From Saprospiraceae bacterium (GTDB taxonomy: Bacteria > Bacteroidota > Bacteroidia > Chitinophagales > Saprospiraceae): a stretch of DNA of 64,000 nt. The DNA is taken from positions 310,001 through 374,000 of the forward strand of contig JADJNF010000007.1 in NCBI GenBank assembly GCA_016714445.1, in the 5' to 3' direction. Every line of letters starts with the position of its first letter. Within the stretch, counting starts at the first letter, position 1. Below are positions 1-8,043 of the stretch, piece by piece. The translations under genes and the position numbers were made by a program. The notes beneath the pieces were generated by a model, which had not been told where the DNA came from, ran no database searches, and worked only from the letters and a program-made list of their open reading frames with translations.

Positions 1-38
1 GGTCCAGCGATACTTACCTATTGACTTGATCATTTTTT

Positions 39-713
39 TTAATTTTTAATGGTTTTTATTAATTCCAATACTTTTTTAGTTTCAGAAGTTATGCTGTCGT
101 AATCTTTGTCTTCCATCAGTTTTTTGGAGATCAGTTTGCTGCCCATTCCCACAGCACTGACACCTGCATCAAACCATGATTTTAAGTTTTCATACGTTGT
201 GTCCACGCCTCCTGTTGGCATAAAAATCAATTTCGGAAAAATGTCTTTTATGGTCGCCATAAATTCAGGTCCCAGCATGTTGCCAGGAAAAAGTTTTATA
301 AATCCAATGCCGGCATTTTCAGCAGCTATGATTTCTGTGGGCGTCATACAACCCGGTGCATAAAAGATATCGTTTTCGACACAATAAGCCGCCACTTCAG
401 GTACAAAACCTGGACTGACTATAAAGTCTGCGCCAGCTTCACGATACATTTTAGCTTGTGCCAGATTTTTTATGGTACCAATTCCCAGCATCATTTCAGG
501 CATTTTTTCATTGCGCAAAGCTACCATTGCCTTAAAATTGCTAAATGCTGCTTCACCACGATTGGTGTATTCTACGGCATTGACACCGGCACTGTGTACA
601 GCGCGCAATACTTCAAGGCTGACGTAAGCTTCTTTGTGAAAATATAAGGGTAAGATACCTTGCGCCAGGATGATATTTTGTGCTCGTTCGATATAGATAC
701 TTTTTGATTTCAT
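39..713 (-). CDS. eda: KDPG aldolase (2-keto-3-deoxy-6-phosphogluconate aldolase)
   Basis: Class I aldolase that cleaves KDPG to pyruvate and glyceraldehyde 3-phosphate, the last step of the uronate pathway, in the cytoplasm. The protein has 224 residues, close to the family's usual 205-220. The Schiff-base lysine is K140 in GFIKLFPGN. The general-base glutamate is in NAVEYTNRG (E48), and the phosphate-binding glycines are in SPGF (about 100) and PTGGVD (about 167). It is the last gene of the minus-strand uronate operon, 100 bp after kdgK, which makes its substrate. Some family members also split 2-keto-4-hydroxyglutarate; the context favours KDPG. Confidence 0.93.
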   Translation of the reverse strand: MKSKSIYIERAQNIILAQGILPLYFHKEAYVSLEVLRAVHSAGVNAVEYTNRGEAAFSNFKAMVALRNEKMPEMMLGIGTIKNLAQAKMYREAGADFIVSPGFVPEVAAYCVENDIFYAPGCMTPTEIIAAENAGIGFIKLFPGNMLGPEFMATIKDIFPKLIFMPTGGVDTTYENLKSWFDAGVSAVGMGSKLISKKLMEDKDYDSITSETKKVLELIKTIKN

Positions 714-813
714 TTGTACTATTAATTTGCTGATTTGCTAATTTGGTGGATTTGTTGAAACATTAAATATTTGTGGGATGTCTTTGAGTCATCAGACTAA
801 ATATCTGCAAATA

Positions 814-1839
814 TCAACGCTGTACACGACCACTTCCATCTCCTTTTACGAGGTCTTTGACTTCGCCTAAAGTGGCATGGTTTAAGTCTCCGGGAATAGT
901 GTGTTTTAATGCACTTGCGGCGACGCCAAATTCGGCAGCATCAGCCATGCTCATCCCTGTCACAAGTCCATATATCAGTCCACTGGCAAAAGAATCTCCA
1001 CTTCCTACCCTATCCACAATTCGTACATTATACTCTTTGGTATGGTAAAAATCATTGCCATTATAGACCAATGCACTCCATCCATTATCACTTGCGCTGT
1101 GGCTTTCGCGGAGCGATGAAGCAATAAATTTAAACCCAAATTTCTCTTTCATTTGATGGAAAACATCTTTAAATCCATCCAGATTGAGTTCGCCTTTGGT
1201 GACATCCGTATCTTTGGCTTTAAAGCCAAGTGTGGTGTCTGCATCTTCCTCATTCCCGATACAAACATCTACGTATTGACACAAACGAGTCATCACTTCG
1301 CGTGCTTTTTCTTTGGACCACAATTTTTTACGATAATTAAGGTCGATACTGGTTGTGATCCCTTTGGCTTTAGCGGCTTTCAACGCTGCTTCTGTGAGTG
1401 CTGCAGCCTTATCGCTCAATGCGGGCGTGATCCCTGTCGTATGAAACCAATCTGCTCCTTCAAATATCTGATCGAAGTCAAATTCGGAAACATCTACCTC
1501 TGCTATCGAAGCACCTGCACGATCATAGACTACTTGCGACGCTCTCATAGATGCACCTGTCTCCAGAAAATAAATACCCAATCGATCTCCGCCTCGAGCT
1601 ACAAACTGCGTGTCAACACCATATCTGCGAAGATGGTTAATGGCCGACTGTCCGATGGGATTATTGGGTACTTTACTGACGAATGTACCTTGTAAACCAT
1701 AATTGCACAAAGCTGCTGCTACATTGGCCTCACCGCCACCATAAGTGACATCAAAGCTATCTGCTTGCACAAAACGTTTATAATCCGGTGTGGAAAGCCT
1801 CAACATTATTTCTCCGAGGGTTACTACTTTTTTTGACAT
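814..1839 (-). CDS. kdgK: 2-keto-3-deoxygluconate kinase (PfkB family)
   Basis: Phosphorylates 2-keto-3-deoxygluconate (KDG) with ATP to give KDPG. The 341-residue protein is a complete PfkB/ribokinase-fold sugar kinase. The N-terminal substrate signature GGGEANVAAAL lies at about residues 34-44, and the C-terminal ATP/anion-hole signature DRVGSGDSFASGL carries the catalytic base D282. The KDG assignment comes from the neighbours: uxaA and kduD both make KDG and eda uses the product. PfkB kinases are hard to tell apart by sequence alone, so substrate is an inference from context. It follows uxaC by 62 bp, a gap filled by short tandem repeats. Confidence 0.9.
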   Translation of the reverse strand: MSKKVVTLGEIMLRLSTPDYKRFVQADSFDVTYGGGEANVAAALCNYGLQGTFVSKVPNNPIGQSAINHLRRYGVDTQFVARGGDRLGIYFLETGASMRASQVVYDRAGASIAEVDVSEFDFDQIFEGADWFHTTGITPALSDKAAALTEAALKAAKAKGITTSIDLNYRKKLWSKEKAREVMTRLCQYVDVCIGNEEDADTTLGFKAKDTDVTKGELNLDGFKDVFHQMKEKFGFKFIASSLRESHSASDNGWSALVYNGNDFYHTKEYNVRIVDRVGSGDSFASGLIYGLVTGMSMADAAEFGVAASALKHTIPGDLNHATLGEVKDLVKGDGSGRVQR

Positions 1840-1845
1840 AAGATT

Positions 1846-1893
1846 TTAATTTGGAAATGAATTAATTTGGAAATGGGTTAATTTGGAAATTTG
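1846..1893. repeat. three tandem 16-bp units between uxaC and kdgK
   Basis: Three head-to-tail copies of a 16-bp unit (TTAATTTGGAAATGAA in the first copy) at 1846-1861, 1862-1877 and 1878-1893. Only the last two to three bases differ between copies. They fill almost the whole uxaC-kdgK gap. No role is evident; they may simply be slippage-prone filler. Confidence 0.8.
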
Positions 1894-1901
1894 CAATTGG
1901 A

Positions 1902-3302
1902 TTATACACCTAAAAAATGTTTTACATTGTTGTAACATATATCCTGAATGATTTTGCCTGTCCATTCGATATCGTTGGGCAATTCACCTTTTTCGATTTC
2001 ACTACCAAAGATATTGCACAAAATACGTCGGAAATATTCATGGCGTGGAAAGGAAAGGAAACTTCTGGAATCGGTCAACATACCTATAAAACAACTCAAC
2101 AAACCCATATTGGACAATGCATTGATTTGTTTTTCCATTCCATCTTTCTGATCTAAGAACCACCAACCTGATCCAAACTGTATTTTGCCCTTTATACTTC
2201 CATCATTAAAATTACCGATCATGGTAGCTATAACTTCGTTGTCTGCCGGGTTGAGATTATAAATCACTGTTTTGGTGAGTTTATCTTCATTATCCAATCG
2301 GGCCAACAGTTTTGAAAGTGTTCTAGCCTGAGACCAATCACCAATGGAATCCCATCCTGTATCCGGACCCATATTTCTGAGTGCTCTTGGATTGTTATTT
2401 CGCAAAGCACCCAAATGAAACTGCTGTACCCAGCCCAATTTGTGATACATCAACCCAAGATCGTAAATAATGGCTGATTTGAATTTTTCCACCTGCTCAA
2501 AACTCAATTGACCACCACTTAATTTTATTTCTAAAATCCGATCTAGTTCTTGCTCTGAATATTCCACTTGAGAAATATATTCCAACCCATGATCGGCAGC
2601 ACGACAACCCAAATCTTTAAAAAAATGGGCCCGCTTTTGCAAAGCAACCAACAAATCGGTATAAGATTTTATCTCTGTATCGCATACATCGTTTAGCTTA
2701 TGAATGAAAGGTAAAAAATGATCACTTTCTATCAATATAAATTTATCAGGGCGAAAGGATGGAAACATTTTTAAACTTCCTCCGGTATTTGCAAATTTCT
2801 GGTGATGTGCCAGATCATCAGTCGGGTCGTCTGTAGTGCATACTACTTCTACTTTTCTATTTTTTAACAGACCTAATACAGAATGAGACCTTTCCTGTAA
2901 AAAACGACTGCTTTCTTCATAAATATAGTCTGCTGTTGAAGAATTAAGAAAAGTATTGATATCAAAATATCGTTGTAATTCTAAATGAGTCCAATGATAC
3001 AAAGGATTTCTAAGCGTGTAAGGAACAGTGGCTGCCCATTGATCAAACTTTTCTTTGTCAGATTTTGTACCCGTAATATAAGACTCTTCCACACCCAAAG
3101 TACGCATTGCGCGCCACTTGTAATGATCGCCATACAGCCACGCTTGGGTTATATTTTCAAACTGATGGTCTTCTGCAATCTGCTGTGGCGGCAAGTGATT
3201 ATGATAATCTATGATGGGCATAACTTTGGCATAATCATGATATAACAATGATGCCATTTCACTATTCAACAAAAAATTATCCCCTAAAAAAGACCTGCGC
3301 AT
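1902..3302 (-). CDS. uxaC: glucuronate/galacturonate isomerase
   Basis: Isomerises D-galacturonate to D-tagaturonate (and D-glucuronate to D-fructuronate), the entry step for free uronates. 466 residues, the normal UxaC length, an amidohydrolase-fold enzyme. The metal-binding HxH is H34-N-H36 in IIDYHNHLPPQQIAED. Family stretches also seen are CTTDDPTDDLAHH, PDTGWDSIGDW and the C-terminal LTDSRSFLSFPRHEYFRR. It sits between uxaA and kdgK in the operon. The 153-bp gap to uxaA upstream holds no other gene. Confidence 0.95.
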   Translation of the reverse strand: MRRSFLGDNFLLNSEMASLLYHDYAKVMPIIDYHNHLPPQQIAEDHQFENITQAWLYGDHYKWRAMRTLGVEESYITGTKSDKEKFDQWAATVPYTLRNPLYHWTHLELQRYFDINTFLNSSTADYIYEESSRFLQERSHSVLGLLKNRKVEVVCTTDDPTDDLAHHQKFANTGGSLKMFPSFRPDKFILIESDHFLPFIHKLNDVCDTEIKSYTDLLVALQKRAHFFKDLGCRAADHGLEYISQVEYSEQELDRILEIKLSGGQLSFEQVEKFKSAIIYDLGLMYHKLGWVQQFHLGALRNNNPRALRNMGPDTGWDSIGDWSQARTLSKLLARLDNEDKLTKTVIYNLNPADNEVIATMIGNFNDGSIKGKIQFGSGWWFLDQKDGMEKQINALSNMGLLSCFIGMLTDSRSFLSFPRHEYFRRILCNIFGSEIEKGELPNDIEWTGKIIQDICYNNVKHFLGV

Positions 3303-3455
3303 TATTTGTATTTTTAATTAAAGGTTCAAATATAAGTTATAAAGGGTGTATACCAAAATTGCACTTTCATAAAAATTAATTTTGTTTTACCTCTTCCTTT
3401 AAGGGAGACAAAAGGCATTTTATAACCATTGAATGAATAATAGGATCCACCCGTT

Positions 3456-5100
3456 TTAAAGAGAAACTCCTCGTTTCCATGGTATAAAATCATTTTGCTC
3501 ATTAATAGTGGCTTTAGCCTGAATCTCTCCACTGGCCACAGCGATAATATAACTCAACAACTGATCAGCTGCATCAGCTATCCCTAATTTGCCTTCGATC
3601 ACCACTCCCGCATTAAAATCAATAATATCTGACATTCGTTGTGTCAAATCTGAATTGCTGGATATTTTGATGACTGGTACTACCGGGTTGCCTGTTGGCG
3701 TACCAAGTCCTGTCGTAAACAGAATTATGTTGCAGCCGCTGCCCGCCAATGCAGTGGTTGATTCGACATCATTGCCCGGTGTATTTAATAAATTAAGGCC
3801 TGTTTTAGTTACTTTTTGCGGATAATCCAATACATCAGTGATTGGAGATGTGCCACCTTTTTTGGCTGCTCCGGCTGACTTCATGGCATCTGTAATCAAT
3901 CCGTCTTTGATGTTGCCGGGAGAAGGATTCATATCAAAACCTGAACCAACGAAAATAGCAGACTTTTCATATCTGTGCATCAGATCCAAAAATTTAACTG
4001 CCAGTTCATCAGTCGCACATCTGTTGCAAAGTTCCTGCTCAACACCACACAATTCAGGAAACTCGGCCAAAACTGCAGTGCCGCCCAAAGTCACCACCAT
4101 ATCTGATACATATCCCACGGTAGGATTGGCAGAAATGCCGGAAAAACCATCTGATCCCCCGCACTCAAGGCCAATCACCAGTTTACTTAATGGGGCTTCC
4201 TTTCGTTCCTGTGTATTAGCTATTGACATACCTTTGAGTGTTGCCTTGATTGACTCTTCTATGAGAATATCTTCGGTGCCGAGTGTCTGCTGATCAAAAT
4301 AATACACTGGTTTATCAAAATAACTATCTCTCGAACTGAGTTCATCTCTGAGTATTTCGTATTGTGCATTCTGGCAACCGAGACTTAACACTGTGGCACC
4401 AGCAACATTGGGATTGGTAAGATATCCAGCGAGTAAGCCACAAAGTGTCCGTGCATCTTGTCTGGTTCCTCCACATCCCATCTGATGAGTAATGAATTTT
4501 ACACCATCTACATTTTTAAATGGTCGGTGAATGTCAGTTGTTGTTTTAAATAAAGTATTGTCCGGTCCATCTGAAAAATTTAGAATCTGATTCAGTTGTA
4601 TTTTAGCAAAAGCTTTGTATTTATGGTATTTATTGCATCCTAAAGCATCTGAAATGGCTTCTTTTATTATTTCAATATTTTTATTTTCACAAAATACCAG
4701 TGGAAATACCAGCCAATAATTAGCCGTACCAACAGATCCGTCTTTGCGGTAATAGCCTTTGAATGTAAGCATTTTGCCAATGACTGACATCAGGTTTGAC
4801 CCAATGGGAGACAGGTTGTCTTTCTGTAACAGGTGAAGTGGTGTGTGCCACATTATGCACAGTGATGGCAGCGCCTTTGGGTAAGTCAACTTCAGCTGTT
4901 CCTACAACAATCCCATACATTTTCAGGGTTTGCCCCTTGATCAAATCGTTTATTGTAAATTTATGCTTTGCCTGAACATCTTCTGGCAGAATAAAAGTAG
5001 TACCATTCATAAGAATAGTACTACCCGCCATCAGATTTTGCAAAGCCACACATACATTATCATCAGGATGTATTTTAATATAGGGTTGTTGATTATTCAT
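3456..5100 (-). CDS. uxaA: altronate dehydratase, reading frame broken by one extra base
   Basis: Dehydrates D-altronate to 2-keto-3-deoxygluconate. The gene is in two frames. The N-terminal SAF domain starts at 5100 (MNNQQPYIKIHPDDNV) and runs to KPDVSHWQNA. The catalytic C-terminal part continues one frame over from TFKGYYRKDGSVGTANYW to the family's usual end IPWKRGVSL at 3456. Ignoring one T of the pair at 4767-4768 joins the parts exactly and gives 547 residues, the normal full length. The start overlaps the uxaB stop by 8 bp, which indicates translational coupling. Whether the lesion is real or a sequencing error cannot be settled here. If real, galacturonate could not pass through this branch unless a second copy exists. 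The local sequence is not a known programmed slippery site. Confidence 0.85.
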
Positions 5101-6577
5101 TTTGAACCGCTGTTAGTCTTGTAAATTGAGGCAGGAATGCCAGTATTTGCTTTTGAATCTCCCCAGACAATGGAAAAAGTATTGTATCCTTAAATAGAAA
5201 GTTGTCCAATAAAAGTTTGATTGCCTCATCTTTGCCTTGAATCTGTACATTCTGATATATCTGAGCAGAGAATGGGTCTTGTAATCGAATCCATTTGTCA
5301 TTTACATTTTTAAAATAATTGCCATTCTCTACCTTATCGGGTATGGATATATAAAAGTAAGCTGCCAAACCCTTTATCATACCTTGGGGTAATTGATCAA
5401 ATTTCAGATAATATTCAGCCATAAGGGGAATAGCCCGAATTTTCATTTTATCTGTATAGTTCAAAATTATTGAAGACCAAGGATGCCGGATATATGGATT
5501 TTTAAATCTGTCAATCACATTTTCTGCAAATGCAGTGATGTCAGATTCCGCTATATCTTTGGGAATAGAAGACTTGATTTCATCAATCAAAAGCATTACC
5601 ATTTGGTTAAAGTGCAGATTCTCCAATGCTTCAGCAACCATAGTGTGACCTTCTATCAATGCATTACCACAAGATAATATGTGTGTAGCGTTGAGCAAAC
5701 GCAGTTTGAGTTCTTTATAAACACTGATATCATCCACTATTTTGATTCCATCATCTGCTTTGGCAAACGAAAGAATTTCTCTGACTTTTTGATCTCCTTC
5801 TATAGCCCAAAGGTTAAATGGCTCTGATATGATCATATGATTGTCCCGGTACCCAAGTTTATTTTGGAGGTCCTGAAGAAAGTCATCCGCCGGTTTGCCC
5901 GGAACAATTCTGTCTACCAAAGAATTGCAAAACGTAACATGCTGATGCAACCAAACCGTAAACTCGTTCTCAAAACCATTAAATACAGCACCTTTCAGAA
6001 TAAATGCTTTCAGCAATGCGCCATTATTTTCTATCAATTCTGTCGGGATGACTATTATATCTGAAGCTGCGGAATGTCCCAGAGATTGAAATCTGTGATA
6101 AAGAAAAGCCAATAGTTTTCCGGGAAAGGAAGTCGGAATTCCTGAAACAATATGTTCATCTTCGTAAACTAAACCCTGTTCAGTTGTATTGGAAAGAATT
6201 ATGTTTATTTCACTATTAGCTGCACAATCCAGGATTTCACTCCATTGCGTTTGAGCTTGAAGGACCCTGCTGACAGATGTATTGATGATATCCAGAGCAA
6301 CGGTTTCACCTTGTTCGATGCCCCGTATGAGGTGCAAAAATAAATAATCCTGATCAGCAAAGGATTCAGTATCTCCGTGAGTTGTAGATTTGACCACAAC
6401 TATCCTTCCATTAAAAATTCCCGCTTTATTGGCTTTGTCTATATAATAATCAGGAAGACCGCGGAGCAAAACACCGGTGCCAAACTGTATCACCTTTTCC
6501 GGTAATCCTGTCAAGTGATCTATAGGAATTTGTGTATTGGCTTTGCACCATTGTCTATTTAATGTAGGTAAGTTCAT
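5093..6577 (-). CDS. uxaB: tagaturonate reductase
   Basis: NAD-dependent reduction of D-tagaturonate to D-altronate, using the mannitol dehydrogenase fold. The Rossmann-type start VIQFGTGVLLRGLPDYYID is at about residues 30-48, followed by VVVKSTTHGD and the central ELIENNGALLKAFIL. An in-frame start exists further upstream (6619). I chose 6577 because its ATG forms an ATGA overlap with the stop of the upstream gene (6574-7008) and because the extra 14 residues do not look like family sequence. That gives 494 residues. The 3' end overlaps uxaA by 8 bp. The MDH family also includes fructuronate reductase (UxuB); the uxaC/uxaA context favours UxaB. Confidence 0.92.
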   Translation of the reverse strand: MNLPTLNRQWCKANTQIPIDHLTGLPEKVIQFGTGVLLRGLPDYYIDKANKAGIFNGRIVVVKSTTHGDTESFADQDYLFLHLIRGIEQGETVALDIINTSVSRVLQAQTQWSEILDCAANSEINIILSNTTEQGLVYEDEHIVSGIPTSFPGKLLAFLYHRFQSLGHSAASDIIVIPTELIENNGALLKAFILKGAVFNGFENEFTVWLHQHVTFCNSLVDRIVPGKPADDFLQDLQNKLGYRDNHMIISEPFNLWAIEGDQKVREILSFAKADDGIKIVDDISVYKELKLRLLNATHILSCGNALIEGHTMVAEALENLHFNQMVMLLIDEIKSSIPKDIAESDITAFAENVIDRFKNPYIRHPWSSIILNYTDKMKIRAIPLMAEYYLKFDQLPQGMIKGLAAYFYISIPDKVENGNYFKNVNDKWIRLQDPFSAQIYQNVQIQGKDEAIKLLLDNFLFKDTILFPLSGEIQKQILAFLPQFTRLTAVQNE

Positions 6578-7008
6578 GGCAGATTGGTTTTGACGGCTTG
6601 TCTGGCCAATAATTTCCATTTCCCTTTTTGTTTACTCCAGACGGTCATGATGTGTAAACGGACACTTCCCGGCTGTCCTTTATCATTGGTCACCGCATCG
6701 AGCACATGTCTGACTATAGCTGATTTGCCGGATACGATCACTTGTTGGTCACTCAAATGAATAGATACAAAATCAGAACTCCCATTCATCAGATTATCAA
6801 TAAACGAATCTTTGTCTTCCACTTTCCCATTGGAGTGACCATACGACAATTCATCCAGTATAAGATCATCCAGAAATTTTTTATCTGGTGTTATCATGGC
6901 TGATTTAAGTTGTTCCACTGCTGCTTCTACCTTGGATTTTTCTGCTTTTTGCCCAACCAATGGCAATGAATATATGCCTAATATGCTCAAGAACATTATT
7001 ATTCTCAT
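6574..7008 (-). CDS. small exported NTF2-like (DUF4440-type) protein
   Basis: 144 residues. An N-terminal signal peptide (MRIIMFLSILGIYSLPLVGQ) precedes an NTF2/SnoaL-like alpha+beta domain of the DUF4440 type: VEAAVEQLKSAM, FLDDLILDELSYGHSNGKV, VIVSGKSAIVRHVLD and the last strand IMTVWSKQKGKWKLLARQ. It is tightly locked into the pectin operon: its ATG overlaps the pectinesterase stop (TAATG) and its stop overlaps the uxaB start (ATGA). No function is known. NTF2-like domains can be small-molecule pockets or enzymes, so it could bind or process a uronate in the periplasm, but that is speculation. Confidence 0.85.
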   Translation of the reverse strand: MRIIMFLSILGIYSLPLVGQKAEKSKVEAAVEQLKSAMITPDKKFLDDLILDELSYGHSNGKVEDKDSFIDNLMNGSSDFVSIHLSDQQVIVSGKSAIVRHVLDAVTNDKGQPGSVRLHIMTVWSKQKGKWKLLARQAVKTNLP

Positions 7009-8030
7009 TATTTGTTATTTAACCTCCATTTATCTCCAAAAACATATTCAAAAGTTACCTGATTCCCTGATATATCAGTATTATTGGCATACCAGTCATA
7101 TTGTCTTCCCTCTTTTTTGCAGTTTTTAAAAAAAACTCTATGACCATGTAACAAGGATCCGTTTCCGGCTTTATAAATTGGTTTGTCCGCCATAGTTGCA
7201 GCAAAAGTGCAGTCAAAAAAATACTGCTGACTATCCTTATGATATCTGCCTAAAGCAAAACCTGCATCTCCTTCAAATCTGCAATTTTTCATCACCGACT
7301 TTGAATTTTTATCCGCTACCCCATCATGCCAAACCAAAGCATGTTTATTTTTACCATAAAAAACACAATTTTCTGCCAATGCATATCCACGCGGACACCA
7401 GGCATCAACGTGCCCTGAAACGGTACAATTTTTCATGTAATACAATCCATTTTGAACATCCCACGGACTGACAGTGTCGCCACCATCTGAGATAAAATCA
7501 CAATTGTCCCATACAATGCGAGTTGCGCCCGGAAATGATCTGAAGGCAAACTGGTGGGAATCTTTGGCTACTTTTTTATTTAAATGTTCCTTGCTACCAT
7601 TATCGGCTGAAGGGCTGAACGCATTTGGACAATATATGGTAGTATCACCACTGATGGTGCTGCCAAAATCATTGATGACAGTAAGATTTAAAAACTTCAA
7701 GTCTCTTCCTTTGACATTAATAACTGCCGCGCCATAATCATCCGGATGACTACATCGCCAGATATCACGTGATTGGGTATATCTGATGGTTACTTCATCT
7801 TTCGACGAACCTTTGAACGTGAGATTACTCAACAAACTATCAATAAACAACTTTTCTGTATATATACCTTCATGAATATAAATTTCATGAATAGTGCGGT
7901 GCTGCAATGCGAAATCAATGGCAGGCTGAATGGCAGTAAAATCCCCTTGGCCATTCTGGTCAACCACGATTCTGTGATCAATTGACCAAAAGAAATTAAA
8001 CCCCAAAATATATAACCATTGAAATATCAT
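7008..8030 (-). CDS. pectinesterase (CE8 family, right-handed beta-helix)
   Basis: Removes methyl esters from homogalacturonan, freeing carboxylates for hydrolases or lyases. 340 residues. A short hydrophobic start (MIFQWLYILGFNFFWS) looks like a signal peptide. CE8-like features are VVDQNGQGDFTAIQPAID near the N terminus, IYIHEGIYTEKLFI, the central block GATRIVWDNCDFISDGGD, GHVDAWCPRGYALAENC at the active-site region and LGRYHKDSQQYFFDC in place of the usual LGRPW. The last change is a deviation from plant-type enzymes, so specificity could differ. It sits 13 bp after the GH105 gene and is coupled to the next gene. Confidence 0.87.
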   Translation of the reverse strand: MIFQWLYILGFNFFWSIDHRIVVDQNGQGDFTAIQPAIDFALQHRTIHEIYIHEGIYTEKLFIDSLLSNLTFKGSSKDEVTIRYTQSRDIWRCSHPDDYGAAVINVKGRDLKFLNLTVINDFGSTISGDTTIYCPNAFSPSADNGSKEHLNKKVAKDSHQFAFRSFPGATRIVWDNCDFISDGGDTVSPWDVQNGLYYMKNCTVSGHVDAWCPRGYALAENCVFYGKNKHALVWHDGVADKNSKSVMKNCRFEGDAGFALGRYHKDSQQYFFDCTFAATMADKPIYKAGNGSLLHGHRVFFKNCKKEGRQYDWYANNTDISGNQVTFEYVFGDKWRLNNK

Positions 8031-8043
8031 ACCTAATAATATT

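Noticed and set aside
3326..3532. 68-codon open frame between uxaC and uxaA
   Set aside because: It overlaps the conserved end of uxaA in another frame and has no recognisable product.
4760..4775. Programmed ribosomal frameshift in uxaA
   Set aside because: No slippery heptamer, stop-codon pause or clear downstream structure, and UxaA is not known to be made this way.
4720..5100. Separate small SAF-domain protein beside a separate catalytic dehydratase, as in some two-gene systems
   Set aside because: The frames overlap with meaningless sequence past the junction and fuse exactly after removal of one base, so a broken single gene fits better.
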